From an uncultured Bacilli bacterium (lineage in GTDB: Bacteria > Bacillota_I > Bacilli_A > RF39 > UBA660): 11,405 nt of DNA. The notes under the pieces were generated by a model. That model was not told the origin of the DNA. It saw only the letters and a program-made list of their open reading frames with translations, and made no database searches. The translations under genes were made by a program, and so were the position numbers. The stretch covers positions 1 to 11,405 of the forward strand of contig CANRDR010000039.1 of assembly GCA_947629425.1 (NCBI GenBank). Direction: 5' to 3'. The stretch's first letter is position 1; every line of letters starts with the position of its first letter. This document shows positions 6,285-11,405 of this stretch, piece after piece.

Positions 6285-8039
6285 TTAATTCATAACTCTT
6301 TTAAACATTTTTTCTATTTCATATCTAGTAAATGTTACTATAGTAGGTCTTCCATGAGGACAATTATATGGATTATCACATAAAACTAAAGTATTTATAA
6401 GTTCTTCCATATCTTTTATAGTTATTCTTTCATTACCTTTTACACTCATCTTACATGCCATAGTTTTTGCAATATTATCATTAAATTTTATCCTATCTAC
6501 ATTATAATCATTTATTACTAAATCTACTAGTCTTTCTATACTTTCTTTCTCATATCCTTCTATTAACCATGTTGGATGTGTTTTTATAATTATTGTATTT
6601 ATACCAAATTCTTCTATAACAAATCCCATATCAGTTAATATATTCATTCTTTCTTTTAATTTTATATAATCACTTCCAGTTAATTCTATAGTAATTGGTA
6701 TTAATAAATCTGTAGTAGTTATATTTTTATTTTCTAAGCCTTTTAGTATTTTTTCATAATTTATTCTTTCTTGAGCAGCATGTTGGTCTATTAAATACAT
6801 ATTATTTTCATTTTCTGCTATTATATAAGTTCCCATTACAGAACCTATTGGATATAATTCTAAAGCTTTAACTTGTTCATTTTTATTATTAGTTTCTATT
6901 TTATTTTCTTTAACAGTATTTTCTACTTTTTTAAAATCAAATTTAACTTGTTCATCTTTTATTATAAAGTCATTATTTACTTGATATTCATTAACTTTAG
7001 GTATATTAATTTCGTTGTTATTATCTTTTGTTTTTACTTCTACATTATGTACTAAAAGTGATTTATATAAAGCATCTTTTATAGTATTAGTTACTAATTT
7101 ATTTAATTCTTCTATTTTAGAAAATTTAATATCTTGTTTAGTAGGATGTATATTTACATCTATTATAGTTGGATCAGTATTAATAATTAAAACTACTACA
7201 GGATATTTAATATCAGGTTTATAAGTATAATATCCATCGTTAATAGCTTTATTTAATTCTATATTTTTAACTATTCTTCCATTAACTATAGTAGTCATAT
7301 GATTTCTATTAGATTTTAATATATTAGGTTTACAAATAAATCCATATATATCATAATCTTCATTACTATTATTTATACTTATCATATTGCTACTAACTAA
7401 ATATCCATAAATTTCATGTATAGTTTTAAGTAAATTTCCACTTCCACTAGTAGATACTACTACTTTTCCATTATTAGTTAATGTAAATTTAATATTAGGA
7501 TTAGCAAGACTTAATTTTTCTATAAACATAACTATATTAGATAATTCAGTTGATTCACTTTTTAAATATTTTAATCTTGCAGGTGTATTATAAAATAAAT
7601 CACTTACTGTTATTTTAGTACCTATTCTTGAATCAGATTCACTTGTTTTAATTAGTTTTCCTCCATGAATAACTACTTCTGTTCCAACACCATCCGTAGA
7701 TGTTTTTAATATAACTTTTGAAACACTTGCAATACTAGGTAGTGCTTCTCCTCTAAAACCTAATGTGTTTATAAAAAATAAGTCATCTTCTTTTAATAAT
7801 TTGCTAGTAGCATGTCTATTAAATGCAAGAAGAGCATCTTCTTTATCCATACCAGTTCCATCATCTGTTACACTTAAACTATCTAATCCAGCATTTATTA
7901 AATCAATTTTAATACTTCTAGATTTAGCATCTATACTATTTTCTACTAATTCTTTTATAACACTTGATACTCTTTCAATTACTTCTCCTGCTGCTATTTT
8001 ATTAGCAAGTATTTCACTCATTACATGTATTTTACTCAT
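6285..8039 (-). CDS. mutL: DNA mismatch repair protein MutL with endonuclease motif
   Basis: MutL couples mismatch recognition by MutS to strand incision and removal. The 584-aa protein is full length. The N-terminal GHKL ATPase shows ELVENSIDA (E30, N34), DDGTGM (59-64), GFRGEAL (94-100) and the FYNTPAR segment (149-155). A variable Lys/Asn-rich linker spans about 335-390. The C-terminal dimerisation domain has DQHAAQERINYE (418-429), which fits the DQHA-x2-E-x4-E metal-binding endonuclease motif. It also has ACKMSVKG (528-535) and CPHGRPT (560-566), which complete the nuclease site. This is the nicking type of MutL found in organisms without MutH. QVKALEL near 389 could be a clamp-binding motif. 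The start overlaps the yqeH stop by 4 nt, so translation is probably coupled. No mutS is in the window. Confidence 0.97.
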   Translation of the reverse strand: MSKIHVMSEILANKIAAGEVIERVSSVIKELVENSIDAKSRSIKIDLINAGLDSLSVTDDGTGMDKEDALLAFNRHATSKLLKEDDLFFINTLGFRGEALPSIASVSKVILKTSTDGVGTEVVIHGGKLIKTSESDSRIGTKITVSDLFYNTPARLKYLKSESTELSNIVMFIEKLSLANPNIKFTLTNNGKVVVSTSGSGNLLKTIHEIYGYLVSSNMISINNSNEDYDIYGFICKPNILKSNRNHMTTIVNGRIVKNIELNKAINDGYYTYKPDIKYPVVVLIINTDPTIIDVNIHPTKQDIKFSKIEELNKLVTNTIKDALYKSLLVHNVEVKTKDNNNEINIPKVNEYQVNNDFIIKDEQVKFDFKKVENTVKENKIETNNKNEQVKALELYPIGSVMGTYIIAENENNMYLIDQHAAQERINYEKILKGLENKNITTTDLLIPITIELTGSDYIKLKERMNILTDMGFVIEEFGINTIIIKTHPTWLIEGYEKESIERLVDLVINDYNVDRIKFNDNIAKTMACKMSVKGNERITIKDMEELINTLVLCDNPYNCPHGRPTIVTFTRYEIEKMFKRVMN

Positions 8040-8977
8040 ATTATACTCATTCTTTCACTAATTAATTCTTTATCTATATTACTAATACTTATAATACATT
8101 CTTTTTTTATATTTATAAAACCTAATCCATTAATACATAAATCAGTATTATCTTTAACTGATATTTCATAATCAAATTTAATATCTTTATAATACTTTTT
8201 GCTATCTATTTTATACATATATAATGTAATACTAGTATTATTACTAAATTTTAAATAAAAATTATCTATATTTAATATTTCATCTTTTTTCATATTATAA
8301 GTAATAGTTTTTATATGATTTTTAAAATCTTTATCGATAGTTAATTCATTTATATAAAAACCTGGACTATCTATAATATTTAAATTATCTATTTTTATAT
8401 TTATATAATCTATTGTAGTATTAATACTATTAGATACAGTTAATTTATCATGATTAATATTATTTATTTCTAATATTTTATTAATTATTGAACTTTTACC
8501 ACTATTAGTAGGTCCTATAAACATAATATTATTTATTTTTTTATTTTTAAAATAATTTATTAGTTTATTTATATCTATATTATTTTTAATACTTATAGTA
8601 TCTATTTTTTTTATATTATATATTAAATTTAATTTATTAAATAATTTATTTTTATTAAATATTTTATAAAATAAATCATATTTAGAAATTAATAACATTT
8701 TATTTTCTTTTATTTTATTATATAAATTAATAGTATTATTATTTATATTTAATAAGTCTATTATAAATATTTTAAAACTTTTATCTTTATTTATTTCATT
8801 AATTAATTTAGTATTATTTATTAATATATTATTGTTATTTAAATCACCATAATTTATTAATCTAAAACATCTTTTACAATAAGTAGAATTATCATACTTT
8901 TCTTTAGGTATAAAACCGTTTAATAATTCATTATCACTTTGTAATAAAGCTCCACAGCCTGAACAATATTTATTCAT
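8036..8977 (-). CDS. yqeH: YqeH-type circularly permuted GTPase, ribosome assembly
   Basis: GTPase of the YqeH/YawG group, needed for 30S subunit maturation in Firmicutes. The order of motifs is the permuted one. An N-terminal zinc finger (C5, C8, C34, C37) comes first, then the G4-like SKYD (98-101), then the P-loop GPTNSGKS (155-162), a threonine pair around 187 as the G2 element, and G3 DSPG (203-206). At 313 aa it is shorter than the Bacillus subtilis protein (about 366 aa). The product is strikingly rich in Asn, Ile and Lys with runs of Asn, and the coding sequence is the most AT-rich in the window. AGAGG lies about 8 nt before the ATG. It forms an operon with mutL through an ATGA overlap, an unusual partner; in Bacillus it sits with aroE, yhbY and nadD. 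Confidence 0.93.
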   Translation of the reverse strand: MNKYCSGCGALLQSDNELLNGFIPKEKYDNSTYCKRCFRLINYGDLNNNNILINNTKLINEINKDKSFKIFIIDLLNINNNTINLYNKIKENKMLLISKYDLFYKIFNKNKLFNKLNLIYNIKKIDTISIKNNIDINKLINYFKNKKINNIMFIGPTNSGKSSIINKILEINNINHDKLTVSNSINTTIDYINIKIDNLNIIDSPGFYINELTIDKDFKNHIKTITYNMKKDEILNIDNFYLKFSNNTSITLYMYKIDSKKYYKDIKFDYEISVKDNTDLCINGLGFINIKKECIISISNIDKELISERMSII

Positions 8978-9040
8978 AATCTAACCTCTATTTTTTATAT
9001 TAAATTTTTATATATAAATTTAATAAATTATCTTTATCTT

Positions 9041-9046
9041 ATTATA
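9041..9046 (-). promoter_or_regulatory. Extended -10 element, likely yqeH-mutL promoter
   Basis: Minus-strand TATAAT with TG one base upstream, about 64 nt before the yqeH start. No convincing -35 box is seen; the sequence upstream is featureless AT-rich DNA (9047-9140). Confidence 0.45.
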
Positions 9047-9145
9047 ACACTTATAATACTTAAATTAATAAATTTTTTATTTTGTATCATATAGCAAATA
9101 ATATTGTAATAAATATTTTTTATAAAAATACATATAATAAAGATA

Positions 9146-9165
9146 GAAAAATCATTTGATTTTTC
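9146..9165. promoter_or_regulatory. Palindrome over the -35 of the RNA-toxin promoter (possible operator)
   Basis: Perfect 9-bp inverted arms, GAAAAATCA and TGATTTTTC, around a TT centre. It covers the candidate -35 box TTGATT (9156-9161). It could bind a regulator; the short centre makes an RNA hairpin less likely. Confidence 0.45.
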
Positions 9166-9184
9166 AATAAATATGTGATAGTAT
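9156..9184 (+). promoter_or_regulatory. Candidate promoter of the RNA repeats and toxin
   Basis: TTGATT (9156-9161), 17-bp spacer, TAGTAT (9179-9184) preceded by TG one base upstream as in extended -10 promoters. Transcription would begin near 9191, just before the first structured repeat. An imperfect palindrome, GTGATA-gtatat-TATCAC (9175-9192), lies over the -10 box and start site. Confidence 0.5.
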
Positions 9185-9207
9185 ATTATCACAAGTTGTA
9201 ATTGACT

Positions 9208-9245
9208 GCATTGTGAAGAATTTTTATTCGAGGGACATATTAGTC
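9208..9245 (+). repeat. 38-nt RNA repeat, copy 1
   Basis: Identical to 9271-9308; start-to-start distance is 63 nt. Its first base (G) and last base (C) are the innermost pair of the closing stem. Conserved single-stranded segments are CATTGTGAA (9209-9217) and GAGGGACATATTAGT (9230-9244), around the hairpin at 9218-9229. Confidence 0.95.
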
Positions 9246-9270
9246 AGTCTAAATTATAACATCAAGAATA

Positions 9271-9308
9271 GCATTGTGAAGAATTTTTATTCGAGGGACA
9301 TATTAGTC
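9271..9308 (+). repeat. 38-nt RNA repeat, copy 2
   Basis: Exact copy of 9208-9245. The 25 nt between the copies and the flanks on both sides differ in sequence, but each copy keeps complementary flanking arms. Confidence 0.95.
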
Positions 9309-9318
9309 TATTCGTTGT

Positions 9319-9347
9319 GGAGGGATTCTATTATTAGGATCCCTTTT
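9319..9347 (+). terminator. Terminator between the RNA repeats and the toxin gene
   Basis: AGGGATTC (9321-9328), loop TATTATTA, GGATCCCT (9337-9344) form a strong stem with one T-G pair, which two G-U pairs can extend outward, followed by the rest of a TTTT run. It is one of the few GC-containing hairpins in the window. It would make the RNA abundant and limit readthrough into the toxin gene. Confidence 0.75.
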
Positions 9348-9364
9348 ATGTTAGGAGCAAATTT

Positions 9365-9760
9365 ATGAATATAGAAAATGGACAAATATATTATATCAAT
9401 TTTAAAGGTTATGTTGGACGAGAAATTAATAATATTCATTTAGGAGTAATTTTTAAATTACCAACTATTCCAGATATGTTTTTTTGCATTCCATTAACAA
9501 GTCCAAAATTAAAACACTTTAAAACTGAACAGGATTTTAATAATCGTAATTATAAAAATGTAAAACATTTTAATTGGCAATATTTAAAACAAACTGATTC
9601 AATAGCAATGTTAGACCAAATGAAAACAATTTCAATAACAAGATTATTAAATCCATATGAAAATCAAGATAAAAGAATCTTTAAATTAGATGATTATACC
9701 CTATCTTTATTAGAAGATAAAATTATAAAATACATTAATTTAATTTTAAAAAAAATTTAA
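9365..9760 (+). CDS. ToxN/AbiQ-like endoribonuclease, candidate type III toxin
   Basis: A 131-aa protein with ATG at 9365 and AGGAG at 9353-9357. The N-terminal half has NGQIYYINF, then LGVIFKLP (26-33) and FFCIPLTSPKLKHFK (39-53). This fits the pattern of type III toxins of the ToxN/AbiQ group, in which a GIV/GVI strand and a (Y/F)xxPL(T/S)SPK segment carry catalytic Thr, Ser and Lys. Later, LDQMKTISITRL (83-94) resembles the Q-x-R/K-T-I-x-x-x-R-L strand of the MazF-like fold. It is shorter than ToxN (about 170 aa), so it may be a compact subfamily such as CptN-like. It is the only plus-strand gene in the window and directly follows a repeat RNA and terminator, the layout of type III modules. 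The predicted activity is mRNA cleavage that arrests growth, possibly during phage infection. The alternative is a PemK/MazF-like protein with an unusual RNA leader. Confidence 0.7.
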   Translation: MNIENGQIYYINFKGYVGREINNIHLGVIFKLPTIPDMFFCIPLTSPKLKHFKTEQDFNNRNYKNVKHFNWQYLKQTDSIAMLDQMKTISITRLLNPYENQDKRIFKLDDYTLSLLEDKIIKYINLILKKI

Positions 9761-9794
9761 AATAAAAATTCTTTAATAAAATTTATTATTGTTT

Positions 9795-9824
9795 TATATA
9801 TAATAATTAATTATGTTATATATA
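9795..9824 (+). repeat. AT-only palindrome downstream of the toxin gene
   Basis: TATATATAA (9795-9803) and TTATATATA (9816-9824) are perfect 9-bp inverted arms around 12 nt. It may act as a weak 3' end hairpin for the toxin mRNA but lacks a clear T run. The rest of 9761-9897 shows no gene. Confidence 0.35.
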
Positions 9825-9897
9825 GATAGGTAAATTAAAACACATCAAGAAGAAGATTGAACAATTAAATTTTTTTTATAATTTTTCAACATAAAAG

Positions 9898-9923
9898 AAA
9901 AAATGCTAGTTTTTTTGCTAGCA
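9898..9923 (-). terminator. Intrinsic terminator of the surface-protein gene
   Basis: On the minus strand TGCTAG, 8-nt loop, CTAGCA and six T form a clean intrinsic terminator that begins 4 nt after the stop codon. Read from the plus strand the stem is followed by only AAA-TT, so it is mainly for the minus strand. Confidence 0.8.
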
Positions 9924-9926
9924 AAA

Positions 9927-11405
9927 TTAAACTGTGTATGGTTGATCTTTTGTCCCATTACCTCCTGTTATTTTTGTCATAGCTGATAATACGACTGTAG
10001 GTCGAACAATGTAAGAAGAGGTAACAGCGCATGTTTCTAAATTTCCACCACCAAGACTGAATGCAGCATCACGATTCGAATATTCACGATATGCCGTTGT
10101 TGTTAGCCACCAATAATTTAGATTTTTATAACCAATCCATAAGTAACTTTTCCATCCTACACTATCTTTAAATTGACCTGTTAAAGATACTTCTTCTGCT
10201 GTTAACAGTCCTCCTAAATCAGTTACTCTATCGCTTTCATCTCCACATTTTAAATCATATGTTCCATCATGATATATCTTTTTTCTTGATTCTGAATATA
10301 CTCCCCATCTTGTCTCAGATGTTTCTTCCCATGTACTTGTATTATACCATTTTTTTTGGTTACCTAAACACCATTTTTCTTCCTTCAATTTTAATTTATC
10401 ATCTTCTGGGAAACTACTTATCCATTCATCTATCATTTCTTTGGTGCCTTTGGCATTTTCTAATTTGCCACCTACATTATTTTCATAATCGAATCTATAT
10501 GCATTATCTTCCATTTTATAACCATATACTGCTTTTCCTATTGTTGCATTTGCTTGGCCTACACTTCCTGCTATTTCTCCTTCATATGTTGTACTTTTTA
10601 TACCTGTTGAATTTTGGCATTCATTTTCATTATCATCTAATATTATTTTAACTGAACCATCACCTTGAATTCTTACTATTCTAAAACATTTTCCTGCAAA
10701 ATTTATAAAATTATCTTGTACATGTCCTTTATAGTAATAAGATATACCATAATCATCTTCTGTTATGTTTAATGTTTTTTCATCTCCACTTTTATTTTCT
10801 TTATTAAATTCTGTTCTTCCTGCCTCTTTAACTCCTAATAATATTGCATTTTTTAATACTGCATATGCTAATGTATCTGTTATATGTTGTGATACTGTTA
10901 CTTTTATTCCTATATTTAATGGTATATCTTTTGTTCCTAAATTATAATCATCGTCATCATTTATTTCTGGGTCCCATTCTATATATATTTTTATTGTTGA
11001 TATTTCATTTATATGATTTAAAGATATTGTTCCTGAATATGTTTTTAATCCTAATAATTGTGTTTCTTCTTCACTATTTTTTTGTGTTGCTGTAACTTTT
11101 GTTATTTTTATTTGTTTATGACTATCTAGTGCTTCTGTATCTATAGTAAATACGTAATCTAATGATACTTGAGATTCTCTTGCATCTATATCAAAAGATA
11201 CTATTCCTTTACTTCCTGGTGCTATTAATGTTTTTCCATTATTATATATATTATCATTTTGATTCCAATCTATATTAGCAGTAAATTTTTTTGTTTTACC
11301 ATCTGATATATCTATATCATTAACTAACACATGCCATTTTGCTACTTTAGGATTTATATTTGATTTACCTATACTTTGATATTTTGCAAATGTAAAACCT
11401 ATTAC
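9927..11405 (-). CDS. Secreted or surface-anchored modular protein (N-terminus cut by window edge)
   Basis: The frame is open to the right edge; 492 residues are visible. The first residues, VIGFTFAKYQS, look like the end of a signal or anchor helix. They are followed by NPKVAKWHVLVND, a pattern common at the mature N-terminus of Firmicutes TasA-like or repeat-type exported proteins. Residues to about 175 are beta-rich and suggest an immunoglobulin-like sandwich. From about 230, NFAGKCFRIVRIQGDGSVKIILDD opens a second module. It ends in YWWLTTTAYREYSNRDAAF and IVRPTVVLSAMTKITGGNGT, matching the WWL...VRP-x-x-L...GGNGT-x-x-PY-x-V ending of lectin/FGE-like domains in many gut Firmicutes surface proteins. 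Four Cys in the second module may form disulfides. The last 250 bases or so look less AT-rich than the rest. A GTG at 11330 is internal, not the start. The role, perhaps adhesion, is inferred. Confidence 0.75.
   Translation of the reverse strand, partial: VIGFTFAKYQSIGKSNINPKVAKWHVLVNDIDISDGKTKKFTANIDWNQNDNIYNNGKTLIAPGSKGIVSFDIDARESQVSLDYVFTIDTEALDSHKQIKITKVTATQKNSEEETQLLGLKTYSGTISLNHINEISTIKIYIEWDPEINDDDDYNLGTKDIPLNIGIKVTVSQHITDTLAYAVLKNAILLGVKEAGRTEFNKENKSGDEKTLNITEDDYGISYYYKGHVQDNFINFAGKCFRIVRIQGDGSVKIILDDNENECQNSTGIKSTTYEGEIAGSVGQANATIGKAVYGYKMEDNAYRFDYENNVGGKLENAKGTKEMIDEWISSFPEDDKLKLKEEKWCLGNQKKWYNTSTWEETSETRWGVYSESRKKIYHDGTYDLKCGDESDRVTDLGGLLTAEEVSLTGQFKDSVGWKSYLWIGYKNLNYWWLTTTAYREYSNRDAAFSLGGGNLETCAVTSSYIVRPTVVLSAMTKITGGNGTKDQPYTV

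Larger units (their letters stand above)
9191..9347 (+). ncRNA. Tandem structured RNA, candidate type III antitoxin
   Basis: The predicted transcript has two identical 38-nt cores, each enclosed by a stem of its own. Repeat 1 is closed by GACTG (9204-9208) with CAGTC (9245-9249) and extended by GTTGTAATT with AATTATAAC (9195-9203, 9252-9260; one G-U pair, 2-nt bulge). Repeat 2 is closed by GAATAG (9266-9271) with CTATTC (9308-9313). Each core contains a small hairpin, GAAT-TTTT-ATTC. A terminator ends the RNA before the toxin gene. In known type III systems (ToxIN, CptIN, TenpIN) tandem RNA repeats made from such a leader are cut by the toxin and bind it. The order promoter, repeats, terminator, toxin is the same here. 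Identity as an antitoxin is inference from that order. Confidence 0.6.

Noticed and set aside
6873..8061. Plus-strand reading frames opposite mutL
   Set aside because: They lie antisense to clear MutL motifs, have no ribosome sites and are low-complexity hydrophobic translations.
9208..9308. The two 38-bp repeats as a minimal CRISPR array
   Set aside because: Only two copies with a 25-bp gap, no cas genes, and the gap and flanks contain arms that pair across each repeat. A terminator and toxin gene follow directly.
9191..9347. T-box or known metabolite riboswitch
   Set aside because: No T-box sequence or other riboswitch core that I recognise is present, and the downstream gene is not metabolic. 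A toxin leader explains the layout better.
9835..9900. Small plus-strand reading frame after the toxin (HIKKKIEQLN)
   Set aside because: It has no start codon or ribosome site and is only about 20 residues in AT-rich DNA.
9927..10200. Diversity-generating retroelement variable region
   Set aside because: No template repeat, reverse transcriptase or typical variable-region ending is in the window; only a composition shift is visible.
10259..11095. Plus-strand hydrophobic frames opposite the surface protein
   Set aside because: They are shadow frames of the minus-strand gene and show no start signals.
1..11405. Mycoplasma genetic code (TGA as tryptophan)
   Set aside because: Tryptophan is TGG at all sites checked in polC, the AbrB-like gene and the surface protein, and yqeH ends in TGA exactly at the mutL start.

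Overview
The window comes from a very AT-rich low-GC Firmicutes relative, perhaps an RF39/Erysipelotrichales-like gut Bacilli lineage. Three things point there: a PolC-type replicative polymerase, a circularly permuted YqeH GTPase, and a MutL carrying the endonuclease motif used by bacteria that lack MutH. Tryptophan is written TGG wherever checked, and yqeH ends in TGA right at the mutL start, so the code looks standard and not the mycoplasma code. The lineage placement is inference.

Most genes lie on the minus strand; they are listed here in their own reading direction. At the right edge is a truncated secreted or surface-anchored protein (11405-9927) with a good terminator. Next comes yqeH-mutL (8977-6285), joined by a 4-nt overlap. 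After mutL is about 540 bp of gene debris (6284-5746): remnants of RhuM-family genes and a broken copy of a tiny membrane protein, whose intact copy lies at 5745-5635. A two-gene unit follows (77-aa unknown plus AbrB/MazE-type protein, 5557-5174). Then an unknown 287-aa protein (5002-4139) stands as a monocistronic cassette between two 54-bp near-identical direct repeats. Last is polC (4033 to the left edge), missing its C-terminus.

The only plus-strand gene is the most interesting one. Between yqeH and the surface protein, at 9146-9760, lies what looks like a type III (RNA-protein) toxin-antitoxin module. It has a promoter covered by two palindromes, two 38-nt identical RNA repeats each closed by its own complementary stem, an intrinsic terminator, a ribosome binding site, and a 131-aa protein with the PLTSPK segment of ToxN/AbiQ-type endoribonucleases. 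The stems have different sequences in the two repeats but still pair, which is strong internal evidence for a structured RNA.

Core functions (replication, mismatch repair, ribosome assembly) are thus interleaved with accessory material: the toxin-antitoxin candidate, the repeat-flanked cassette, the AbrB-containing pair, the RhuM scars and the surface protein.
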